Source: Chlamydomonas reinhardtii
Lineage: Eukaryota > Chlorophyta > Chlorophyceae > Chlamydomonadales > Chlamydomonadaceae
Direction: 5' to 3'
Assembly: GCF_000002595.2 (NCBI RefSeq)
Contig: NC_057006.1
Location: 8,043,325 to 8,107,324 of the forward strand
Length of the DNA: 64,000 nucleotides
This document shows, in pieces, positions 21,520 through 43,679 of the stretch. The notes below the pieces were generated by a model. The model was given only the letters and a program-made list of their open reading frames with translations. It ran no database searches and had not been told where the DNA came from. Both the position numbers and the translations under genes were made by a program. Every line of letters starts with the position of its first letter. Within the stretch, counting starts at the first letter, position 1.

Positions 21520-24101
21520 ATGGCTAGAGCCGTGGACATGGCGGACTCTATGCACTATGAGACGCGGCAAATCCGCGAGGCGCTGCAAGCCAGCAATGCG
21601 CGACTCCGTTCTGCGCGTTATGCACGCCCGGCGTCTAGCCTGACACCGCAGCAGGGTGCTGCTATGCTGCAAGAGTGGGAGGGGCTCTCCAGCACCGGCG
21701 ACATTGACAACGTGAGTGCAGGTGGCAGGTGCCAAAAGTGTGGGGGTTTCGGCCAGCCGCCTCTCCGCGTGTCTGCAGCCTGCGCCCCTCGGCCCGCGCG
21801 CTGAGCCCTTTCCTTGCCCTGTAACTGCAGAACACAACGGCCGCCAACAACAATCCCATGTACCAGCAAATGCGGTCAGCGCTGCTCGCCTTTGAGTCGG
21901 AGGTAAGCCTCAACCTGCGGTCGGACCGCCTGCCTAGCAACGGCACGCCTGAATGCAGCCCTATTTGTGGTGGTTCACTGCAGGTGGGGTACGCAGCGCC
22001 TGCCCGGGAGCGCGCATTTTTCTCCGCGCTGCGGACACAGCTGATGGAGGCGGCGGCGTGCCGGGAGCCGGAGCAACGCGACATGCAACTGGCGGCCGCG
22101 TACAAATGGTTCAGCAAGCACAAGTGCGTGCGTGGGGGCTGGGCGTGAATCCAGTGGGGACAAACGCACGTCACACGCAGCAGGCGCAACCAGGGATGCC
22201 ATAAACAACGTAGTTGCAAAGCACGGATGCCGGAAGTAACCAAGACCAGCATGCTGTCGCTGACCTAATTAGAGCTACACAACCCGCCCGCTGTCTCTGT
22301 CACAGGCCTCAGGGTCCTGAGGTGGACCCCATCACGGCCGCCGTGCTGGCCTCCTCCCTCAGCGTGGAGGCAGCGGGTGACGGCCGCGGACCGCAGCAGC
22401 CACCCGCCAGCATGCAGCAGCGCCTCAACGCTGCGCACTCCGTAGCGATGGGAACTGGAGGATACGGCGGCGCGGCGGCATCGGCACAGGCAGGGCCGCC
22501 GGGCAAGCACCAGTTCTTTGGTGTATTCTCGGGGACAACAGGCGCCGGCAGCAGCGGCGGCAGCGCGAGGCCAGGCCCCAGCTCAGCTTATCTTGCAGGC
22601 AGCACGCGGCAGGGCTCTGCGCGGGGCCCTAGCCCCACTGCTGCCGGGTCGAGGCCCGGCGCCGGCTCTCTGTCTCTCAACCACCCGCTCGTGATGCACC
22701 CAACGGTGGCACACAGTGCGGGCGCTGGCGCCGGTGCAGGGGCATCGGCGCGCGGCGGGCCAGCAGGGCCCAGCGGTGCCGGCGGTGGAGGGCCGGGCCG
22801 GGCGCGGTTCGCGTCTACGGACATGTATGCGCCAGGCAAGCTGGTGCGGGCGCAGGAGCTGGATGAACTTGACCATAGGGCGGCAGCAGCGGCGGCGGCA
22901 GCAGAAGGCGGCCGCCCGGGCGCGCTGATGCACGCCAAGCCCTGGCTAACGGGGCCGTTCAAGTCGAGTGCGGGGACGGGGGCCGTGACGGCCGGTGCAG
23001 GCAGGGGTGCGGGCAAGGGCGGCGCGGCGGCGGCCGAAGAGGAGGAGCTGGCAGCACTGAGAGAGAAATGGACGGCCATGGACTCCAAGACGTCAGCGTC
23101 GGTAGCGGACGTGCAGGTGCGGCCGTGCGGGGGCTGTTGGTACGGTGCGGTGCACGCGCAGATTGAGGCCAGAATGCGAGTGGCTGTCGGCTTAGCGCAC
23201 AAAATGTCTGTCGCGTGCAGACACTTTTACCCATCGGCCTCTCATCATTGATGTGACATCAAACGTTACGGATCGCAGGCCAAGGTGGCCGAGTGGACCC
23301 TGCAGCGGGCTCGCTTGGAGGAGGAGATAGTGCGCCGGCAGGAGGCAAATCGCTTTGCCAAGCCCAGCGCGGCGGGCGGCACCAGCGCGCCCTGGCAGCA
23401 GCAGCCCGGGATGCATAAGCCCGGCAACGCCAATGACCCTAGCCTGCCCGCCGGCACTCTCTCGCCGTACGCCAATGCCAATGCGGACCTGGCGGCGGCG
23501 ACGGCCGCGGCGTCTTCGGCCGCGGTGCCCAGCTCTGTGAGCTTCATGCTGCCGGGTGGCGGCGGCGGTGCCGCCTCCAGCGCGGCGGTGGCGGGCGCAA
23601 ACATGCGGCTGCGGCATGCGGAGGTGACGTCGTACGACCGGGGCCGGGCGGACCTGGTGATGCGGCTGGCACAGCTGGGGGTGGGCGTCAACAGCGACAC
23701 GCTGGACCGGGCGCTGCGGCCAGTGGAGGACCGCCCCTTCCTGGACTGCATCTCAAAGCTGCCGAAGCCAGGGGACCACCTGCCCAGCAGGTGCGAGCGG
23801 CGTGTGCAGGACGGGAGTTATATGCCGAGCCCGACGATTAGGTCCCATCAGCATCAGAAAGCCCATCTAGGGGGAACAGCGAGCGGGAGTGGGGCTGCGG
23901 GGACGTAGCTGCGACACAGCTGGGGTCTCCGCAGAGTTACTGGTGGCTGTTCACTGCGTTGGATCAGACGCAGGTGGAGTTGTCAAGCCTTCAACCATGC
24001 CATTCTTCCACTTTCACAGGCCTGGGAGTGTACGGCTGCCGGCAGCTAAGAAGAAGCGGAGCAAGAGCGCGGGCAAGGCGCGGCCCAAGAGCGGGCGGTA
24101 G
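21520..24101 (+). CDS. Unrecognised protein, 602 residues, basic C-terminus
   Basis: I do not recognise this protein. Exons: 21520-21711, 21831-21902, 21984-22123, 22306-23116, 23279-23790, 24020-24101; all phases close. The N-terminal 135 residues look folded and helical (ETRQIREALQASNARLRSA; FFSALRTQLMEAAACREPE). A long Ala/Gly/Ser-rich linker follows, with an ordered island at FASTDMYAPGKLVRAQELDELDHR. A second ordered block is SYDRGRADLVMRLAQLGVGV...LDRALRPVEDRPFLDCISKLPKPGDHLPSR. The last exon ends in a Lys/Arg/Ser-rich tail (KKKRSKSAGKARPKSGR) that could be a nuclear or microtubule-binding signal. Conserved ordered blocks separated by disorder suggest a structural protein. No enzymatic motif is seen. 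Confidence 0.75.
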
Positions 24102-24263
24102 CTGCGGCAAGCGCGGGCGTTGATGCACAGTCAAACAGCAGGGCGTTACATTCATCAGATCTGCGGTATAGAGCACAAGGTGTGCGTGTACGAGCTCTGT
24201 AGACGCAGCGGGGCAGGAACTGCTTTTGGAGTTACAGGTATTGACTACGAATTTGTTCGGCAT

Positions 24264-24268
24264 TGTAA
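24264..24268 (+). promoter_or_regulatory. TGTAA poly(A) signal of gene 7
   Basis: TGTAA about 165 bases after the stop codon at 24101, a usual 3' UTR length for this lineage. Confidence 0.55.
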
Positions 24269-25022
24269 GCAAGCATCAGTAAGGCCACTTAGCCTGTGGG
24301 CAGTCAGCGTATGATGCGTCCCCGGCATCAGAGATCTCTTGCGTGCTTGCACGCATTATGTCGCGTGACACCGCAACAAGGGGCTTCATTGTAATCTATT
24401 CCAACGCTGCATACCGACGGATCTTATCACTGTCTGTGCACTTAAGGGCCGACCCTATGTCCCTATCCGGATACTGTGACGGTATGATAGCTGGGGTGCC
24501 CATGTGAGGTAGCTCATTGATCACCCTCATGGACATCACATCACTGCTGGTCCACCTATAATGAAAGTCTACCAAGGCGCCACCAGCCATGTGTATGTAT
24601 AATAAGTGCTTAGGCATGGAGGTATAATGGGGTCTTTGTGCAGTCCATACAGCCTGACCACATGCACAGTACTACAGTAACCACCACGACCCGCTAATAG
24701 CTTACGTCATGCAGAACACACAACCCAATGCGTGACACATGCCCGACTGAAGTGATGCACATCCGTAGCTACTTTGATCTTTGCATTCCATAAGCGTTAC
24801 TGGTATACGCCCAATCCTCAGACCCTATCTACGCATGTCTTCCTAACGGGCCCTGCAGCGCCACCTCAAGCATCACAGACTACCTTTCGAGCCCTCGGCC
24901 ACGCATATGCCCATGCATTAGTACTTGGTCGCGCCATGTAGCTTGGCATGCAACAGCGGCATGCACTGATGCATTGAACAACATAGCAACTGTTTCCCAT
25001 GCGAAGGAAACCACGTATCTTT

Positions 25023-25027
25023 TTACA
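25023..25027 (-). promoter_or_regulatory. TGTAA poly(A) signal of gene 8
   Basis: Minus-strand TGTAA about 185 bases beyond the stop codon at 25211. Confidence 0.45.
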
Positions 25028-25210
25028 GTGCCCAGGGCCATCCGTTTACATTCCACTCGCGGACACACGCCCTGCGCCCCACTCGCCCGCGGTGCTGGCT
25101 GTCCGTACCAACTCCTCCAAGACGTAAGGCTCCCAAACAAGCTCTGTATGAAAGGGCGAGATGTGCGGACCAGCATGAAGTACAAAGTACAAAAATGTCA
25201 CAGGTGCAGG

Positions 25211-28200
25211 TCATGAATGGCAGGGTTCCGTGACCATCAAGAGTATGGGCAGCGTGGTATGGCCAATACCGCGGTCGGTCACATCGCATGCCCTTTGCCC
25301 ACCTGTGTCGCTGAACGAGCGGCGGATGGGCGTCGCTGGTTGCACCGCCGCTGGTGTGCCGCTCCCTGCCGCCATCAGGGCCACTCGCCGAACGGGTGAA
25401 ACGGACGGCTGGGCAGGTGCCGCCGCGGCATCTGCGGGTCCTGTGCCCGTGCGCACAGCCGCCAGAACCGGCAGGGGCGCGGAGATGCCGCCAGTGGCTG
25501 CAGCTGCATCGCTTGAGGCGGCTATCGGGGCACTGGGCCCGGACTGCCGCATGGCGGGGTGCAGCTGCGGCGCCACAAAGCGCGCATGGGCAGTTGACGA
25601 CGGACGGGCAGGGCTTCCAATCATGGCCTGCAGCAATACGGCATTCCTCGAGGGTCAGTCCTTTCGTAGCGTGCAGCTAACAAAGCAACGAAAGCGCTAT
25701 ACGTAGCACTGGGGGCTGTTAGAGATTGGGAGGCCACATCGACATGCACGTCGCTCGAAGCCGGGGGCATCCCTATAAATACCGACGCACCTGCTGCTGC
25801 CGTGCACTCCGCCGCTCCTCCGCATTGGCAGCGCTCACACGCACAATCGCTGCCGCCGTGCGCAGCAGCCTCGCCTCCTCGTCCTCAGACTCCTCCTCTG
25901 CCTGCGCTTGCGCCGCCAACGCCGCCTGCATCGCCTGAACAGCCTGAGCCGCTTGCGCCGCCGCCGCAGCATACAGGTTGGAGCCCAAGGCGCCGGCCAT
26001 GCCAATTCCGACCCCCGCTCCGGCATCGCGCCCCGTCGACGACGGCGGCCCACTGCCCCCGCGGAAACCGCCGCTGGAGGCACGCCCTCTGCCACTGCCC
26101 AGCAGATCCCGGCCACTACCGGTGTCGCCGCCTCTTGCCGTGCCGGGTCCCATGGCTGCGGCGAAGGCCGCGGCGGCCGCCACCGCGTTTGCGATCGGGT
26201 CCTCGCCCTCCACACCCATCAGACCGCGCAGCGCGTCGCCGCCAGCCCAGGTGCCGGCAGCGTTGAGGCCGCCCGCAGCCGCTGCAGCGGCGGTAGACCG
26301 GGCCGTGGAAGCAGCGCCTTGCTGCTGAGGCTGCGGAAGCGAGTACGGTGCTGAGTCCCAAAACGCCGCCCGCCGTCGGAGCCTGTCTAAGGTGTTCGTC
26401 TCCGTGCTGCTGCTGCTGCTGCCGGCGCCGCCCATCGCGCGGTTTTGGAGGCGTGCGTGTGCACTTGCGCTCGCGCCCGTCACGGCTGCCTCCAGCGCCC
26501 GCGCCTCTGCTGTGCCGGGCCTCGCGGAGGCGGCTGCCAGAGCGGCGTTGAGGTTGCGGTAGCTGCCCGCAGACCTGGCGTCCGCCGCAACGGGCGGGCG
26601 AGGCAATGCCACGCCTCCGCTCACGACGGTAGGGCCAGCGAAGGCCTCGTCAGGGCCCGGTGCGGACGTGTTTGCTAGCTGCAGCTCACCGGGTATGGCA
26701 GGCAGGTCGGTGCTTGCCCGTGGCGCCGGCGCTGGCGCGACCGCGCTGGCAGCGGCAGTGGCCGGAACGTGCGTGCGGGAGGCCACAGCACCAAGCCTGG
26801 TGGCCTGCGAGGCGCCCTGGCCAGAGTGGCCGCTGCCGCCAGCAGCAGCTGCCTGCGTCTGCGACTGCTGCTGCAATGACTGGGCCGGCACCGGGTGTGC
26901 ACCAGCGATGGGCGGCTGGCTGTGCGGCTGCTGCAGCGGGTACGTGTCGGGTGTCGAGGAAAGGCCCATCACGGTCGCACGCGTGGCTGCGTAGGGGAGC
27001 CAAGGCGCCGGACCGGTGTCCACCTGAGGAGCATCCACGCCTGGCAGCCCGTTTTGTGGTTGAGGCCAGCCCTGAGTGCCGCCACCTCCTGGCACATCGA
27101 TGCCGCCCGCGCTCGCGGTGCGTGGGGGCACCAGAGCGCTTGATGCCTCCACAGCGGCCGACGCCGTGGCAGAGCCGGCAGTGCCAAGGCCACTGCCGCC
27201 GGCCCCTTGTCTCACGAGGTGCATGGCCAGAGAGGCAGCCATAGGACCAGGAAGGCCGGACCCTGTGGCCGGATTTGCCTGCAGTTGCACGTGCCGCTGT
27301 TGCTGCAACTGAAGTTGCAGCTGCAGCTGTTGCTGTAGGTAATGATGCTGCTGGTGAAACAAGGATGGTGTCTGGTGGCCGGGGACCAGAGCCGTTGCGG
27401 CCGCGTTGTAGCCGTGGTTGCCGCGCTGCCAGTCTGTGCCTGGTTGCTGGTGTTGATGCGGAACGCCGTTGCCCCACTGCGGCCCCGCAGGCGCCCCGCT
27501 GCCGCCTCCAGGCGGCTGCGCTTGCTGTTGCACGTGGCGGTCTTGCGCACGCTCCTGCAGCCGCCGCTGCTGTCGCCGCAAAAGCTGCTCCAGCAATTGC
27601 TGCGCTTGCTGCTGCACCTCCTGTGTCGTAAATTGCTGCAACTGAGGTGATCCCTGCATATCCTGCTGCGGGCTGAGCTCCGACCGCTCCTGCTGCTGCT
27701 GTGGATGTTGCTCCTGCTGCTGCCCTTGCAGGGGTGCACTTGACAGCGGTGGCGGCGGTGCCGTCACAGCCGCTGCGGCAGCCAAACGGTCGCCACGGCC
27801 GCTGTCAGCGCTGCCCGTGCTACTGCCACTGCCACGATCCATGCCAAAGTCCCCTGCTACTGCTCCAGCGGCATCCCCTGCTTCGCGCCCCTGCTGCGTG
27901 CCGCTGCCTCCACGGACCTCGTCTACGCCGCGCTCGCCTGCTCCTGTAGCCGCCGAGGCTTCCTGCAACAGCTGCTGGTGCTGTATGGCTGCAAGGGCAG
28001 CTGCCGCCTCTGCAACAGCGTCCTCCACGCTCCGCACGCGCGGCAGACCCTGGCCCGCTGCCGCCGCAGCCGTTGCCACCGCCACGGCCGCCGCAGCCCC
28101 TCCACTCAACAAGCGCACCTCCCCTGCTTCAGCCCCATTCGCAGAAGGCCCTGGATCTCCCGGCTTCTGCAATCGCTGCCACGCCGCTCCTGCCGCTGCA

Positions 28201-29861
28201 GCACCAGTGGCCCCCACGGTCGCCGAGTGCGACGTGGCTGCCAGCTGGTGCTGGTGCTCGCGCAGGTGGCGCAGCATGTCGGGCAGGCGGCACGAGTGCT
28301 TGCACAGCACGCAGTTCACGACCCGCATGCGGCATGTGGTGACCATGTGTCGCAGCACGTCTTGCCGGTCCACCCACGTGCCGCACTGGCTGCAGGCGGC
28401 CCGGCCGATGGGGCAGGTGTCCTCGTGTGCCTGCGCTTCGGAGCGGCGGTGCCAGCCGCTACAGCCGCGGAAGCGGCAGCGAACCACTGCGTGTGGGCAG
28501 CGCTTCAGGTAGTGCTGCAGCAGTGCGGCCTGCGAGCCGCACTCCTCGTCGCACGCCCTGTTGCGGGGGACGGAGACGTGTGAGGCAGGGACCTGGGCCC
28601 AAGACGACCTGGGCCCCGCTCACGCATGGGAGCGGAGGGGACACATCCTATCGTCACACCCCGCAACCAGCAGCTGCATATCCCTTCGCCCCCAAACTTA
28701 ATTCCATGGATTGAACCCTCGAATTCTCGCTTGGTTGCACAAGACCAGTTAGGGACACTTCGACAACGGCATATCGCAGGCCCCTCCCTGGCACAGCCCA
28801 CGCCCCCCGGCTCTTTCCTTACCCCCGTTTCCTAGGGAGCAGTCAAAACAAGCCCGCACGGAGAGGCACACTCCGTCTAAAAAGTTCTGCAAGCTCCTAT
28901 CCGTCGGCCGCACCTGCAGTGGCCGCCCATGCCGAGCACGTCCATCACCGCCATCAGCGCGTGGTTGATTAGGTAGGCGGACTCGGGGGTCTGCAGCCGG
29001 CAGTCCACCCGCGTCTCGCGGCAGATGAGGCTGCAGCGTGAAGAATGCGGGCGACAGGAAGGGGCAGTAAGTACTTGTGCGCGCGTGTATGTCCGTGTGC
29101 GTGTGGGGTCGGCAGGCACCGGCGTGTGGGTGGCAAGCGGCAGTCGGTTGGCAGGGAGTGTGGCCGGAGACGGTGAGGGTGAACGGCGAACCGCAGCGGA
29201 TCTCACGTTACCCACACACCTGCACACCCACCCACCCATCCCACCCGGTTGCCGACCCACCAGTGTACGGCGCCGGGCGTTGGCACGGCATCGCGGAAGC
29301 GCTCGTGCGGCTGGCGGCCTAGCTGTAGCGCGTCGTTGGCGCAGTGCATGCACAGCACGCTTCGGAGGCAGGTACTGCCTGCAGAGCGACATGGCAACGG
29401 CACATGGGTGACGTCTCAGCCAGCAGCCAGCGCCACGCCCGGCCACCGGGTTTGGCTCTGGCGGCCGCACTTGACACGACCCGCACTTTACACGGCCACG
29501 GTTGTGGGGTTCCTGCGGACAGCGCGCGCACTGGAGCCTCCAACGGCTTCGCCCAGGTCCCCCGGTCAACGAAACTGTTACCGGACCGCAGTCATCTATG
29601 TTACACAGCTCCCTGGAACTATTGCGCCCATCGCGGCCGAAGAGTCGAACAAGGGGCAGGCGAAGCGTCAAATCGAGGTGCAGGCCGTATAAGCGGCCGA
29701 AACCTACCCGCTGAGAACCGCCCTCCGCATCCCTTAAAGCAGAGAAAGTTGACGGGCAGCTGCGCGGGCTCCAAACAAATTGGGCAACCTAGCTCCTCGC
29801 TGATACGGGCAAGTTTGTCCACGCTGGGTTGGCCCGAGGTCGCCCCACCGTGGTCGGACAT
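25211..29861 (-). CDS. RING-type and TRAF-type zinc-finger protein with long Gln/Ala-rich tail
   Basis: Possible E3 ubiquitin ligase or signalling adaptor. Exons 5' to 3': 29861-29708, 29378-29261, 29030-28914, 28557-25791, 25627-25211, giving 1,190 residues with every phase consistent. A Cys-rich RING-like module (about 20-100) is assembled across three exons: CPICLEPAQLPVNFLCFKGCGG, then CLRSVLCMHCANDAL, then HCLICRETRVDC. TRAF-type fingers follow in exon 4: CDEECGSQAALLQHYLKRCPH, CRFRGCSGWHRRSEAQAHEDTC, CSQCGTWVDRQDVLRHMVTTC, CVLCKHSCRLPDMLRHLREHQHQ. The remaining 950 or so residues are Gln/Ala/Gly-rich and probably disordered, with no MATH domain visible. Spacing of the RING Cys/His residues is irregular, so ligase activity is inferred, not shown. 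Confidence 0.8.
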
Positions 29862-30300
29862 CCTTTCTTGCGGCTATAGCTATAAGTGGGATAGTTTCAT
29901 GTCGGGAGGACCGTTGGAGCGTGCGCCCGTTGAAGATTGTAAATGTCTTGTCCTGAACTGGGCGAGCCGGCACCTCAGGTGAATTCTACATGTAAATGTT
30001 GCTTCCACAAGTCCATTGTTATATCCAGAGCCTGTACCTGTGCAGTGCCATGGGAGCGGAGGTCATGCACAAATTAATTTGCAAACTGTCAATTTGCAGG
30101 ATGGTTTTCACCTCGCAATGAAGCGTTACAGGTGCAGCCCCTAAATTGGTTAGCAGGGGGTCAAGTGCACGCCCTGGACTTCTTAACAGCAGTTCTGCAC
30201 GCCGAGCTGATGACGTGCAGCCAATGTGTGCCTTAGGCTTTTAGGGCAATCATAGGACTTTTCATTGAGTCGGCCGCGAGATCTGCAAGGCATCCACACA
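29862..30300. promoter_or_regulatory. Divergent promoter region between genes 8 and 9
   Basis: About 440 bases between the start codon of the zinc-finger gene and the proposed first ATG of the FtsH-like gene. An ATG at 29899 with a nearby GTGAAT donor was considered as an alternative first exon, but its phase does not fit exon 2. Confidence 0.45.
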
Positions 30301-40867
<10,567 letters not shown>

Positions 40868-41506
40868 ATGCACCGCCACGTAGCAACGCCCTTGTAGGCA
40901 GCGGGCTTTTGACTGTGAAGCGCTGCGTATGGATGGGGTAGGTTGGAGATAGGCGGCATTGTATCGGACGGGAGGCAGCGGATATGCAGGGCTACGGGTA
41001 CATGAAGCTTCCAGGAGTGAGCAGCAATGAGGATGTACGCACCAAGCGGCCTTGCGGCCAACGGTCGGGGGCACGACGTGGTGGCATGCATTAAAGCAGT
41101 CGTCGAAGGTTTGCCAGGCAAGCAGGCACGGCGTGCCGCCGTGGCTGTGGTGGTGCCTCTGTAACGCAAGCGAGCGTGTCGACAGCCATGAGCTATCCCT
41201 TAAATTGTCTGTAGTGTAGCTCGCGAATTCTGGTGAGGGCAGCGTGTGAGAGCCTGAGACAGTGATAGGGCCGCTGGCAGGGGTCCCTGCGCCGTGCCAT
41301 GACCACCCGCTGCCGCCCACCTATCACTCATCATAAGGATGTCATTCATACATTCACATGTAGACGTTTTGCTTTAGACGTGTATGCATCACGGGCAGAG
41401 CTCCAGCTATTTCTGAAATACCTCACATCCTCGCTGAATTTCCATCGTCCGCTTGCGGTCACCCCGAGCATCGCCACGAGCATAGGAAAGCATAAAGACC
41501 TAACCC
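40868..41506. other. 3' UTR of the FtsH-like gene and upstream region of gene 10
   Basis: Contains a TGTAA at 41160-41164 and then about 340 bases before the next ATG. No other coding signal seen. Confidence 0.5.
41160..41164 (+). promoter_or_regulatory. TGTAA poly(A) signal of the FtsH-like gene
   Basis: TGTAA about 295 bases after the stop codon at 40867. Confidence 0.5.
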
Positions 41507-42409
41507 ATGAACTCTGCAGCGCTGAATGCTCGGACGGCGAGCGTAGCACCACAACCGCAGGCCTGCCACGCGTGTAAATGCAGACAGCTCCTGAGCCGGA
41601 GAGTGCCACCAGCACAGCGCCAAGTAGAGTGCAGTGCAATAGCTCCGGAGACACTCCAGGTGAATTCCTTGGGTTTACTGGGCTGTAAGCTTGCATCGAC
41701 AGCATGCACAGTCGCTTCGGCCTCGACGTGCCTCGTCTTGCCCGCTGACCACGTCATAACAACAAGTCGTTTTGGCGATATACAGGACATCATTGTGGGT
41801 GGAGCGGTGGTCGGCGCTGTGAGCGTGGCACTGGTGGGTGCTGCTCGCGAGCGTCGACGTGCCTGCATGAGTGGGCGTGACCGGAGCCAGCGACGCCGGA
41901 ACGCCGGTCCCCGCTTTGCCCCAGGCGATGGCTGTGAACTCATGGGTGGCTTAACTTCCCCCACCTTCACGCTTGACCTTGCTCACCGCCCTGCAGTACG
42001 CGGGCCTGAAGAAGGACCCAGTACCCTGCAGCCTGTGCCAGGGCACTGGCGGCATCCGATGCTTTGCATGCGGCGGCGACGGCCGCAACGCCACCGTCAG
42101 CCGTGACGACCTGTACGACAGCAAGGCGCTCGGCGGCGGCGTGGCGCCGCCGAAGCGCGACCCGCTGGGGCGCACTATCAACCCCCGCGACTGCAAGGTG
42201 CGCACTCCCGTGTTCCCTTGTGGTGCCTGGCCATACGGTCCGGCCTTTGAACAGGCCGCTCTTCTCTCCTAGCGCAGCCACCGTCTCCTGATATTCCTGT
42301 CTGCCTACTCCAATGCCCATGTACGCTGCCACAACCGCAGGTGTGCCGCGGCGCGGGACTGGTGCTGTGCAGCCAATGCAAGGGCACCGGCTTCCAGAGC
42401 GCTTTCTAA
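41507..42409 (+). CDS. Small DnaJ-type zinc-finger protein with membrane anchor, LQY1-like
   Basis: Likely plastid thiol-disulfide or chaperone-type protein. Exons: 41507-41659, 41786-41833, 41997-42197, 42341-42409, giving 156 residues. The N-terminal 51 residues are Ala/Ser/Arg-rich and acid-poor at first, as in a transit peptide. Exon 2 (48 bases) encodes only a hydrophobic DIIVGGAVVGAVSVAL stretch that would be a single membrane span. Exons 3 and 4 hold four CxxCxGxG motifs: CSLCQGTG, CFACGGDG, CKVCRGAG (split by the last intron) and CSQCKGTG. Arabidopsis LQY1, which takes part in photosystem II repair, has the same order of transit peptide, one transmembrane span and four such motifs in about 154 residues. 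There is no J domain. Orthology to LQY1 itself is inferred from architecture and size. Confidence 0.85.

Positions 42410-43679
<1,270 letters not shown>

Larger units (their letters stand above)
24102..25210. other. Shared 3' region of convergent genes 7 and 8
   Basis: About 1.1 kb of lower-GC sequence. TGTAA at 24264-24268 (plus) serves gene 7, and a minus-strand TGTAA at 25023-25027 could serve gene 8. Between them I see no convincing ORF, splice pattern or repeat. Confidence 0.5.

Noticed and set aside
29899-29979. Alternative first exon for the FtsH-like gene
   Set aside because: The ATG at 29899 and donor at 29979 leave phase 2, which does not fit exon 2 (phase 0). The 30301-30492 exon fits.
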